A DNA stretch of 5,785 bases from an uncultured Acetatifactor sp. (GCA_934394515.1 CAKRRU010000133.1:1-5785), one strand, 5' to 3'; positions 1-4,443 are shown, numbered from the stretch's first letter. The notes: generated by a model not told the origin, from the sequence alone. Numbers and translations are program-made.

Positions 1-161
1 TTGTTGTAATCACCGCCGGTCTGCTTACAGAGTAGCTTAATCGTAAGCGGTGTATAAGTATGACGTTCCCGGAGCCAGTCCAGAAAAGATTGCTTGTTTT
101 CATCCCAAAACGAAGAATCTGTGAGACACTCCGGAGTATCAGGTACGGTTGACTGTGACAT
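1..161 (-). CDS. Hypothetical protein, N-terminal 53 residues (partial, leaves left edge)
   Basis: An open minus-strand frame starts with ATG at 161-159 and runs uninterrupted to position 1. A purine-rich AAAGGAAG precedes the start by a few bases (AAAGGAAGATCCCT-ATG), so translation from here is plausible. The visible protein begins MSQSTVPDTPE and contains SFWDENKQSFLDWLRERH (residues 17-34) and then PLTIKLLCKQTGGDYN (residues 38-53). It is polar, with no signal peptide or membrane segment, and has an acidic, Ser/Thr/Pro-rich first 18 residues. I do not recognise the family. It lies downstream, on the same strand, of the ribbon-helix-helix-like gene but separated by a 277-nt GC-rich gap, so it may have its own promoter. 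A replication or transfer protein would fit the place, but nothing in the residues shows this. Confidence 0.6.
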   Translation of the reverse strand, partial: MSQSTVPDTPECLTDSSFWDENKQSFLDWLRERHTYTPLTIKLLCKQTGGDYN

Positions 162-221
162 AGGGATCTTCCTTTCTATGGCTGCACGTCCGGGTCTGCG
201 GCTGTCCGGGTGTCCCTCCGG

Positions 222-238
222 GGGGCGGGTTTCGCCCC
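222..238. repeat. Inverted repeat GGGGCG / CGCCCC
   Basis: A perfect 6-bp GC-only stem (222-227 with 233-238) closes a 5-nt loop, GGTTT on the plus strand. It sits 8 bases from the 247-264 hairpin, giving two adjacent stem-loops. There is no T-run after it on either strand, so it is not a standard intrinsic terminator. Confidence 0.55.
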
Positions 239-246
239 GCTGGCGA

Positions 247-264
247 CAAGGGACTCGTCCCTTG
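247..264. repeat. Inverted repeat CAAGGGA / TCCCTTG
   Basis: A perfect 7-bp stem (247-253 with 258-264) closes a 4-nt loop, CTCG on the plus strand. It is compact and GC-rich and has no adjacent T-run. It pairs with the neighbouring 222-238 hairpin as a two-hairpin unit whose role (origin structure, attenuator or protein site) cannot be decided from sequence. Confidence 0.6.
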
Positions 265-438
265 ACCCATTATCACTGCCGTGAGGGCACAGGGAAACAG
301 CAGCAAGGGCGGCTCCTGTTCCCCTGGCGGGGAAGTGTCGGGGGGAGCGGGTCTGTAAAGCGGCTTTCGCGGCATATCCTCACCGCAAGAGCGGCGGTTC
401 CGGTATTCCACGTACCGCTTGACAGACAGACGCCGGGG

Positions 439-723
439 TTACGTGAAGGGCAGGGAGTTAAGGTCTTCAAGGGCACGGTGCAGATGATCCAGTGACCGGG
501 CGACGGTATAGATCTGACTGTCCTGTTCCTGGATCTTCTTACGGTTGGCGGTCATGCGCTTTTCATAGTAAGCCAATTCTTCCGCTCTGGTCTCGTCACC
601 GGAACGATAGTCTTCCAGGATCCGGCAGAGCTTGTCCGTCCAGGTCGTGCCCTTTTGGCTGTTTACATACTCGTCCAGGTCTACCGGGAGCCGGATCGAC
701 TTCTTGATCAGATCATCCGGCAC
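439..723 (-). CDS. Small ribbon-helix-helix-like protein with coiled-coil tail (94 aa)
   Basis: The start chosen is GTG at 723-721, because GGGAGG lies 8-9 nt upstream on the minus strand; an upstream extension in this frame has no such site and would run deep into the preceding gene. It overlaps the end of that gene by 11 nt, so the two are translationally coupled. Residues 4-20 (LIKKSIRLPVDLDEYVN) look like the beta-strand and turn of a ribbon-helix-helix fold, followed by helix-like TTWTDKLCRILEDY. From about residue 43 the protein is helical and highly charged (EELAYYEKRMTANRKKIQEQ), likely a coiled coil for multimerisation. Such proteins bind DNA as dimers and act as copy-control repressors or relaxosome helpers. 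The relaxosome idea is inferred from the hairpin-rich gap just downstream. The fold assignment is moderate; the exact family is not recognised. Confidence 0.7.
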   Translation of the reverse strand: MPDDLIKKSIRLPVDLDEYVNSQKGTTWTDKLCRILEDYRSGDETRAEELAYYEKRMTANRKKIQEQDSQIYTVARSLDHLHRALEDLNSLPFT

Positions 724-1006
724 TGCTGTCACCTCCCAGAATATCCTCGAAAGAGAGCTGACCGCCACAAGCTGCTTTGCGCTTTTCCTCTGCCTGATCC
801 ATATATGCATCATACAGATCCAGCATCTCTGCAGGATCTTTAGAACTGCGGATCAACAAACGACCCTGATCAGTAGTGCCTACCAGCTGATAACAAATAA
901 AACTAGGATCCGACCGTAGACGAACCACTTCTACACGGAGAGTATTTGCATCTACCGATACAATGCGATTAGTCCGATAATAATTTACTTGAACATCAAT
1001 GAGCAT
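713..1006 (-). CDS. Hypothetical 97-aa protein, first gene of the minus-strand operon
   Basis: ATG at 1006-1004 is preceded by a textbook AAGGAGG seven bases upstream; the TTG one codon earlier is too close to that site. The protein starts MLIDVQVNYYRTNRIV and its first ~55 residues alternate like beta-strands (TLRVEVVRLRSD, SFICYQLVG, GRLLIRS). A helix-like stretch follows (PAEMLDLYDAYMDQAEEKRKA, about residues 57-77) and an acidic tail (LSFEDILGGD). There is no signal peptide or membrane segment, so a cytoplasmic role is expected. I do not recognise the family. Its stop overlaps the start of the ribbon-helix-helix-like gene by 11 nt, so both are made together. It is divergent from the repressor gene at 1211, so its expression is probably controlled in the shared 1007-1210 gap. 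Confidence 0.72.
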   Translation of the reverse strand: MLIDVQVNYYRTNRIVSVDANTLRVEVVRLRSDPSFICYQLVGTTDQGRLLIRSSKDPAEMLDLYDAYMDQAEEKRKAACGGQLSFEDILGGDSSAG

Positions 1007-1110
1007 CAAATTACCTCCTTCTTACCCGGATCGACTCCACACAGGGCTTATCATCACCGGTCTTTTAATATGCGCGCGTTTGTGCTACAATTTAAGGTAT
1101 ATATACTTTA

Positions 1111-1131
1111 GTAGGGTGAAATCTGTCCTAC
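1111..1131. repeat. Inverted repeat GTAGG-N11-CCTAC in the divergent promoter region
   Basis: Perfect 5-bp arms at 1111-1115 and 1127-1131 flank an 11-nt centre. The repeat covers the likely -35 of the repressor gene and could lie over the promoter of the minus-strand operon, so it is a candidate operator. Its right arm is part of TGTCCTACAA (1124-1133), a decamer related to the pair of sites at 1820-1884. Confidence 0.4.
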
Positions 1132-1145
1132 AAGTACAGTATAAT
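1116..1145 (+). promoter_or_regulatory. Promoter of the repressor gene
   Basis: A perfect TATAAT lies at 1140-1145, with GTGAAA (4 of 6 matches to TTGACA) at 1116-1121 and an 18-bp spacer. The predicted transcript starts near 1152, inside the first operator-like palindrome, and gives a leader of about 60 nt to the ATG at 1211. No equally good promoter is visible for the divergent minus-strand operon; TTGTAG (1133-1128) with TAAAGT (1110-1105) at 17 bp is a weak candidate. Confidence 0.65.
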
Positions 1146-1158
1146 AGCCAAATGGCTA
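1145..1158. promoter_or_regulatory. Operator 1 (perfect palindrome) on the repressor promoter
   Basis: TAGCCA-AA-TGGCTA is a perfect 14-bp palindrome whose first T is the last base of the -10 box. A protein bound here would block RNA polymerase. It shares TAGCCAA and the terminal CTA with a second site 30 bp downstream (1175-1188). The likely ligand is the repressor encoded directly downstream, by the usual autoregulation of Cro/CI-type proteins. Confidence 0.62.
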
Positions 1159-1174
1159 AAAGTCAACAATAAAA

Positions 1175-1188
1175 TAGCCAAGCGCCTA
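1175..1188. promoter_or_regulatory. Operator 2 (imperfect palindrome) in the repressor leader
   Basis: TAGCCA-AG-CGCCTA repeats the layout of the first operator with two mismatches in its right arm. The two centres are 30 bp apart, close to three helical turns, so dimers bound to both would sit on the same face of the DNA. The degenerate arm suggests a weaker site, as expected for graded autoregulation. Confidence 0.55.
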
Positions 1189-1210
1189 ATGTAATGTTTT
1201 GGAGAAAAGT

Positions 1211-1540
1211 ATGGATATAGTCGAAAGAATAAAAGCTAAAAGTAAGGAAAAGGGCACTAATATAGCAACTCTCGAAAAAGAGCTAGGAATAGGCAACGGA
1301 GTAATAAGACGCTGGAACGAAAGGAAACCAGGAGCTGAACAAGTGTATAAAATAGCCGTATGCCTAAATACAACAGTTGAATGGTTATTAACAGGAAAAG
1401 AATCAACAGATCTTACACCAGAAGAACAGCTATTAATTGATCACTACCGCCGAGCAGATAACAGAGGAAAACGCAATATCATGTGCACGGCAGAAAATGA
1501 AAGCACGGAGCTAGAGTCATCAGCTTCCAAGCTTGGATAA
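1211..1540 (+). CDS. XRE-family (Cro/CI-type) transcriptional repressor, 109 aa
   Basis: ATG at 1211 follows GGAG (1201-1204) by six bases; the upstream TTG at 1199 overlaps that site and is rejected. The first ~62 residues form a helix-turn-helix domain: IATLEKEL (18-25) as helix 2, the turn at G26-G28, and NGVIRRWN (29-36) as recognition helix. Then comes PGAEQVYKIAVCLNTTVEWLLTGKE (40-64), the usual end of this domain. LTPEEQLLIDHYRRADNRGKR (68-88) matches the short C-terminal linker seen in many element repressors. The Ser/Glu-rich last ~20 residues are unfamiliar. It probably represses its own promoter through the two TAGCCA palindromes and perhaps the divergent operon. There is no visible protease or LexA-like cleavage domain, so induction would need an antirepressor or peptidase encoded elsewhere. 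Confidence 0.9.
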   Translation: MDIVERIKAKSKEKGTNIATLEKELGIGNGVIRRWNERKPGAEQVYKIAVCLNTTVEWLLTGKESTDLTPEEQLLIDHYRRADNRGKRNIMCTAENESTELESSASKLG

Positions 1541-1567
1541 AACACCATAGATAAAAGGGGAATCACT

Positions 1568-1819
1568 ATGAATGATGCAATAGCAATGATGTTTTCAATT
1601 TTAATTGTCATGTTTGGGTACCTGGTATTTAAGATCTGGACGGATCAATCCCAACCCAAGACTGCCAGCACCAGAAAACGGAGCAAGAAGAGAGGGACAG
1701 GAAAGCCGGTTATCAAAAATAACTGGGATATGCGACCACTAAACACAAAAGATCCTGCAGACAAAGATCTGCGGTATGAGGACTTTGTAGAATCATCCTG
1801 GAAAGAAATAGAGAAATAA
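1568..1819 (+). CDS. Small single-pass membrane protein (83 aa), unknown function
   Basis: ATG at 1568 has AAGGGG seven bases upstream and lies 27 nt behind the repressor stop, so the two are probably co-transcribed. Residues 4-23 (AIAMMFSILIVMFGYLVFKI) form one membrane helix. A strongly basic stretch (RKRSKKR, about 37-43) follows, which by the positive-inside rule places the C-terminus in the cytoplasm, and then an acidic, Trp-containing tail (YEDFVESSWKEIEK) at the end. I know no family for it. As the last gene before the attachment site, next to the repressor, it could serve in exclusion, stability or host modification, but nothing shows this. A broken copy of its first 34 nt lies at 2147-2180. 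Confidence 0.75.
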   Translation: MNDAIAMMFSILIVMFGYLVFKIWTDQSQPKTASTRKRSKKRGTGKPVIKNNWDMRPLNTKDPADKDLRYEDFVESSWKEIEK

Positions 1820-1887
1820 TTGTCCGACAAACACACACGCAGCATAGCCGGATCCACGCTTCCGGAAATTATTTTGTAGGACAAATA
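1817..1887. repeat. Imperfect inverted repeat pair TAWTTGTCCKACAAA
   Basis: TAATTGTCCGACAAA (1817-1831, beginning with the stop codon of the small membrane-protein gene) recurs in inverted form at 1873-1887 as TTTGTAGGACAAATA, with two mismatches over 15 bp. The left copy contains a self-palindrome TTGTC-C-GACAA. Both copies are followed on the plus strand by CACACG after a few bases. Paired short sites between the last gene and the crossover core are where arm-type integrase sites or excisionase sites are expected. Regulator operators are an alternative. Confidence 0.5.
1848..1876 (+). terminator. Weak hairpin that may end the repressor operon
   Basis: CCGGA (1848-1852) and TCCGG (1861-1865) form a 5-bp stem with an 8-nt loop, followed by AAATTATTTT. 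The stem is short and the T-run is broken, so termination would be inefficient. It is the only candidate between the small membrane-protein gene and the tRNA fragment. Confidence 0.25.
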
Positions 1888-1926
1888 GCACACGGTTCTC
1901 GAAGTGTAAACCGCCAAAATACCCAT

Positions 1927-1957
1927 TAGATACCATTTCTCTTAATCAGGGTGTCCA
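1927..1957 (+). other. Recombinase core-type site at the element/tRNA junction
   Basis: Centred on the 7-base anticodon loop CTCTTAA (1939-1945), outer arms TAGATACC (1927-1934) and GGTGTCCA (1950-1957) are symmetrically placed and complementary at 6 of 8 positions; the innermost four positions pair poorly. Inverted arms of this size around a 7-bp spacer are the usual layout of tyrosine-recombinase core sites. Left of the spacer is element sequence, right of it is tRNA sequence, so this is a hybrid (attR-type) site. Confidence 0.55.
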
Positions 1958-1980
1958 GGGTTCGAGCCCCTGGCGGTGCA
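1939..1980 (+). other. 3' fragment of tRNA-Lys(CTT): distal attachment site (attR)
   Basis: The fragment divides exactly as positions 32-73 of a tRNA: anticodon loop CTCTTAA with anticodon CTT (1939-1945), stem half TCAGG (1946-1950), variable loop GTGTC, T stem CAGGG/CCCTG around TTCGAGC (1961-1967), acceptor half GCGGTGC (1973-1979) and discriminator A. No CCA is encoded. The 5' half is missing: upstream sequence has no D arm and cannot form the anticodon stem. Identity to tRNA begins abruptly at the anticodon loop, a known crossover position for tyrosine integrases. The intact tRNA-Lys gene should lie at the other end of the element, left of this window, with its 3' end supplied by the element. 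Confidence 0.82.
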
Positions 1981-1984
1981 CTCG

Positions 1985-2033
1985 AGAGAACTGTTTTTGG
2001 AGACTTAGGAGCTCCGGGGACGGTTCTTTTTTT
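1985..2033 (+). terminator. Intrinsic terminator of the original tRNA-Lys gene
   Basis: AGAACTG (1987-1993) pairs with CGGTTCT (2021-2027), seven pairs with one G-U, and is followed directly by six more T (2028-2033). The stem starts seven bases behind the tRNA 3' end, so it most likely terminated the tRNA transcript before the element split the gene. Its right arm and T-run are shared with the repeat copy at 1998-2033. Confidence 0.55.
1998..2033 (+). repeat. Dispersed repeat, copy 1 (GGAGACTTAGGAG ... GACGGTTCTTTTTT)
   Basis: A ~35-bp unit beginning TGGAGACTTAGGAG and ending GACGGTTC plus a T-run. It recurs in direct orientation at 2180-2214 with three mismatches in the centre. In this copy the centre includes the palindrome GGAGCTCC. 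From memory, GGGGACGGTTC-type sequences occur as dispersed short repeats in various Clostridia; I cannot verify that here. Confidence 0.75.
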
Positions 2034-2146
2034 GTCTGCAAAAACGCTGCCCAGAATCTTTTAATGGATATGTATTTATGATATGCTTTAAAAGATGAGA
2101 TTATGCAAGATTTTCAACAACTGAAATGGACGAGAGAGGGATACGT

Positions 2147-2180
2147 ATGAATGATGCGATAGCAATAATGTTTGCAATCT
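2147..2180 (+). pseudogene. Broken second copy of the start of the small membrane-protein gene
   Basis: Thirty of 34 bases match the first 34 bases of the gene at 1568, from ATGAATGATGC on, and the encoded residues MNDAIAIMFAI parallel MNDAIAMMFSI. A GAGGG ribosome-site-like sequence is also kept just upstream. Similarity stops sharply at 2180-2181, where the second copy of the dispersed repeat begins. The frame then runs through the repeat to TAA at 2219-2221, giving only a 24-residue peptide. This is a truncated duplicate, most simply the remnant of another element of the same kind that once ended here. Confidence 0.75.
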
Positions 2181-2214
2181 GGAGACTTAGGAGTTCTGGA
2201 GACGGTTCTTTTTT
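2180..2214 (+). repeat. Dispersed repeat, copy 2, abutting the broken gene copy
   Basis: Thirty-one of 34 bases match copy 1, with the changes confined to the middle (C/T, C/T and G/A). It lacks the upstream AGAAC arm that makes copy 1 a terminator. Its left edge coincides with the point where the duplicated small-gene sequence ends, so it either inserted there or marks a recombination joint. Confidence 0.7.
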
Positions 2215-2224
2215 GGCATAAACA

Positions 2225-2255
2225 TAGATACCCTGATTAAGAGTCAGGGGATATA
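2225..2255 (-). other. Inverted second core-type site with the tRNA-Lys anticodon arm
   Basis: TAGATACCCTGA (2225-2236) and TCAGGGGATATA (2244-2255) are inverted arms, complementary at 10 of 12 positions, around the spacer TTAAGAG (2237-2243). The spacer is the exact reverse complement of the anticodon loop CTCTTAA at 1939-1945. Read on the minus strand, 2248-2225 matches the tRNA-Lys anticodon arm and variable loop at about 22 of 24 positions; the 3' part of this is visible at 1939-1957, and the 5' stem half CCTGA is deduced by pairing. The left arm also shares TAGATACC with the element side of the junction at 1927. It may be a relic or secondary attachment site. As RNA it would form a 6-bp hairpin in the tatD leader, which is the dull alternative. 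Confidence 0.55.
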
Positions 2256-2281
2256 AGAAGCGTAGAGGACAGGAGATTTAC

Positions 2282-3058
2282 ATGACTGCAATATTTGACA
2301 CCCATGCGCATTATGATGATGACGCATTTAATGAAGACAGAGAGCGGCTGCTGGCAACGCTGCCACAGCAGGGAATCGCCCGTGTGGTGGATGTGGGAGC
2401 AAGTCTCGCATCCTGCCGTAAGGTACTGGAACTGATGGAGCGGTATGATTATATCTACGGAGCCATCGGAGTCCACCCCGGCGAGACAGCAGAACTGAAC
2501 GAGGAGAGTTTCGCGTGGTTACGGGAGCAGTGTCTGCAGGATAAGTGTCTGGCGGTCGGCGAGATCGGCCTGGATTACTACTGGCCGGAACCGGATCACG
2601 AGATACAGAAAAAATGGTTCCTGCGGCAGCTGGATCTGGCAAGAGAGATAAGCAAGCCGGTGATCATTCATTCCAGAGATGCGGCAAAGGATACGGTGGA
2701 TCTTATGACAGAAGCCCATGCGGAAGAGATCGGCGGTGTGATTCACTGCTATTCCTATACGAAGGAAACGGCGAAGATTTTTCTGGATATGGGATTTTAT
2801 TTCGGTATCGGCGGCGTGCTGACCTTTAAAAATGCGAAGAAATTAAAAGAAGCGGTAGAATATATCCCCATGGACCGTATCGTGCTGGAGACGGACTGCC
2901 CGTATCTGGCGCCGGAACCGAACCGCGGCAAGCGCAACAGCTCGCTGAATATTCCTTATGTGATCACTGCCATGGCGCAGATCAAGGGGATTACAGAAGA
3001 GGAAGTCCGCAAGGCAGCCTGGGAGAATGCACTGAAATTATATCGTATGGAGCAATAA
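2282..3058 (+). CDS. tatD: TatD-family metal-dependent hydrolase / DNase (258 aa)
   Basis: A full-length TatD protein with ATG at 2282 and AGGAG (2271-2275) six bases upstream. All metal ligands expected for this TIM-barrel family are present: H8 and H10 in FDTHAH, E94 in AVGEIGLDYY, H130 in VIIHSRDA, H155 in GVIHCYSYT and D205 in ETDCPYLAP; the family motif GVHPGE is at 63-68. The length of 258 matches the usual ~255-260. Family members bind two divalent metals and several show 3'-5' exonuclease or other nuclease activity in the cytoplasm, with proposed roles in DNA repair or turnover. The MATE gene follows 4 nt after the stop, so the two are co-transcribed. No convincing promoter is seen upstream, where the scar zone has rearranged the leader; TTGGCA at 2213-2218 could be a -35 without a good -10. 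Confidence 0.95.
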   Translation: MTAIFDTHAHYDDDAFNEDRERLLATLPQQGIARVVDVGASLASCRKVLELMERYDYIYGAIGVHPGETAELNEESFAWLREQCLQDKCLAVGEIGLDYYWPEPDHEIQKKWFLRQLDLAREISKPVIIHSRDAAKDTVDLMTEAHAEEIGGVIHCYSYTKETAKIFLDMGFYFGIGGVLTFKNAKKLKEAVEYIPMDRIVLETDCPYLAPEPNRGKRNSSLNIPYVITAMAQIKGITEEEVRKAAWENALKLYRMEQ

Positions 3059-3062
3059 AAGT

Positions 3063-4409
3063 ATGTCAGAACAAAAGCTATTTTCCAAAGAAGACCTGCG
3101 CAAATTAATTATCCCACTCCTATTTGAACAGGCACTGGCAATCACCGTGGGTATGGCGGATACCGTTATGATCTCCTCCGCAGGGGAGGCAGCAGTCTCC
3201 GGCGTATCCCTGATCGATATGTTCAATAACCTGATCATCAGCGTGCTGGCGGCACTGGCTACCGGCGGTGCTGTAGTGACATCCCAGTTTCTGGGAGCCG
3301 GGAAAAAGGATGACGCCTGCAAGTCCGCAAAACAGTTGATCGTATCCTCCGTGTGCATTACCATTGGAATCTCCATTCTGGTCATGGTATTTTGCAACGG
3401 CATTATATCCCTGTTTTTCGGCAAAATCGAAGCGGACGTATTCCATAATGCCGTGATCTATATGATGATCTCCGCATTGTCGTTCCCGTTTCTGGCACTG
3501 TACAATTCCTGTGCGGCGCTGTTCCGTTCCATGGGGAATTCCAAGATCACACTGAAGGTCTCTGTGGTGGAAAATATCATCAATATCGGCGGCAATGCGC
3601 TGGGTGTCTATGTCCTGGGTCTCGGCGTGGCAGGTGTGGCAATCCCGTCCCTGATCTCCCGTGCGGTAGCAGGCTTTATCCTGTATCATTTGCTGAAAAA
3701 TCCTGCAAATGAAGTCCATTTGTTAAAAGAAAAATTCCGGATCGACTGGCCTGTGATCCACAAGATATTTTACATCGGGATTCCCAGCGGCATCGAGAAC
3801 GGTATTTTCCAGCTGGGGCGTGTCATCGTGGTAAGCATCATTGCCGGATTCGGCACGGTACAGATCGCGGCCAACGGCGTGGCGAACAGCTTAGACAGCA
3901 TGGGTTGTATCGTGGGTCAGGCCATGAACCTTGCGATGATTACCGTGATCGGACGCTGTGTGGGCGCCGGAGATTCCGGACAGGTGCGGTATTATACAAA
4001 AAAGTTGTTGAAGACCACGTATTTATATACGTTTATGGTGAATACGGTGATTCTGCTTTGTCTGCCATGGATCCTGAAATGTTACGGGTTAAGCCCGGAG
4101 ACGACACAGCTGTCGTATATCCTGGTCATGATCCACAATGGCATGGCGATGTTTTTATGGCCGGCATCTTTCGTACTGCCTAATATGCTCCGTGCCTGCA
4201 ATGATGTGCGGTTTACCATGGTGCTGTCCATTTTCTCCATGTTCGTCTTCCGAATCGGCTTCAGCTACATCATCGGTGTGAACATGGGCTACGGAGCTAT
4301 CGGTGTCTGGATCGCCATGGTACTGGATTGGATTTTCCGCGTGATCTGCTTCGTGAGCAGATACTTGTCGGGACATTGGCTGAAGACCGCAGGACTCGCT
4401 GGGAAATAA
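3063..4409 (+). CDS. MATE-family multidrug/toxin efflux transporter (448 aa)
   Basis: A full-length multi-antimicrobial extrusion protein, normally 12 membrane helices in two six-helix halves, which exports cationic or aromatic compounds using Na+ or H+ gradients. Visible family features in the first half are PLLFEQALAITVGMADTVMIS (18-38), SQFLGAGKKDD (74-84) and LFRSMGNSK (153-161). The second half repeats them: PSGIENGIFQLGR (241-253), IGRCVGAGD (296-304) and LRACNDVRFT (376-385). Hydrophobic segments alternate along the whole length. ATG at 3063 lies 4 nt after the tatD stop, and its ribosome site GGAG (3049-3052) is inside the tatD end, so translation is coupled. Substrate and coupling ion cannot be told from the sequence. 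Nothing links its function to TatD beyond the shared transcript. Confidence 0.95.
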   Translation: MSEQKLFSKEDLRKLIIPLLFEQALAITVGMADTVMISSAGEAAVSGVSLIDMFNNLIISVLAALATGGAVVTSQFLGAGKKDDACKSAKQLIVSSVCITIGISILVMVFCNGIISLFFGKIEADVFHNAVIYMMISALSFPFLALYNSCAALFRSMGNSKITLKVSVVENIINIGGNALGVYVLGLGVAGVAIPSLISRAVAGFILYHLLKNPANEVHLLKEKFRIDWPVIHKIFYIGIPSGIENGIFQLGRVIVVSIIAGFGTVQIAANGVANSLDSMGCIVGQAMNLAMITVIGRCVGAGDSGQVRYYTKKLLKTTYLYTFMVNTVILLCLPWILKCYGLSPETTQLSYILVMIHNGMAMFLWPASFVLPNMLRACNDVRFTMVLSIFSMFVFRIGFSYIIGVNMGYGAIGVWIAMVLDWIFRVICFVSRYLSGHWLKTAGLAGK

Positions 4410-4443
4410 TATAGAAAAATAATAGATAGAAAGAATAGAATTG

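Larger units (their letters stand above)
162..438. other. GC-rich non-coding gap with hairpins; possible origin region
   Basis: No believable gene lies here: open frames on both strands give Pro/Arg/Gly-rich sequence with no ribosome site and look like by-products of high GC. The stretch contains several short inverted repeats (222-238, 247-264, 382-398) and an 8-bp direct repeat GTCCGGGT at 188-195 and 204-211. A hairpin-rich gap between a ribbon-helix-helix-like gene and another element gene is a common place for a transfer or replication origin, but I cannot point to a known nick site. A transcription attenuator between the two minus-strand genes is an alternative. Confidence 0.45.
1..1980. 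mobile_element. Distal (right) end of a tRNA-Lys-integrated mobile element
   Basis: The stretch ends in a 3' tRNA-Lys(CTT) fragment (1939-1980) that lacks its 5' half, the classic distal attachment site left by an element that integrates into a tRNA gene. Inside the boundary are gene types common on integrative and conjugative or mobilizable elements: a Cro/CI-type repressor with its own operators, a ribbon-helix-helix-like small protein, small genes of unknown function and a GC-rich hairpin-bearing gap. The AT-rich repressor segment and the GC-rich 180-440 segment differ from each other and from the genes right of 2282. The proximal end, the intact tRNA, and any integrase or relaxase would lie left of the window, so the element type cannot be named. 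A prophage or a decayed island is also possible. Confidence 0.62.

Noticed and set aside
139..411. 90-aa minus-strand open frame
   Set aside because: Pro/Gly/Arg-rich by-product of high GC, spans two hairpins, no ribosome site, and overlaps the better-supported start at 161 in another frame.
94..495. 133-aa plus-strand open frame
   Set aside because: No ribosome site, low-complexity GC-driven composition, and antisense to the supported minus-strand genes at both ends.
439..813. Longer 124-aa version of the ribbon-helix-helix-like protein
   Set aside because: The upstream start has no ribosome site and lies deep inside the preceding gene; GTG at 723 has GGGAGG at good spacing.
1097..1106. 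Palindrome GTATATATAC as an operator
   Set aside because: Simple TA alternation in an AT-rich stretch easily gives such a palindrome by chance, and no second copy exists in the window.
1908..1980. A complete functional tRNA-Lys gene
   Set aside because: The 3' half is perfect but the 5' half has no D stem or GG of the D loop, the anticodon stem cannot pair, and only about 5 of 7 acceptor pairs form.
2180..2214. Second intrinsic terminator at repeat copy 2
   Set aside because: It has the T-run but lacks the upstream AGAAC arm, and no alternative stem immediately precedes the T-run.
3120..3719. 199-aa minus-strand open frame
   Set aside because: Antisense shadow of the MATE gene, His/Gln/Asp-rich, with no ribosome site or family features.
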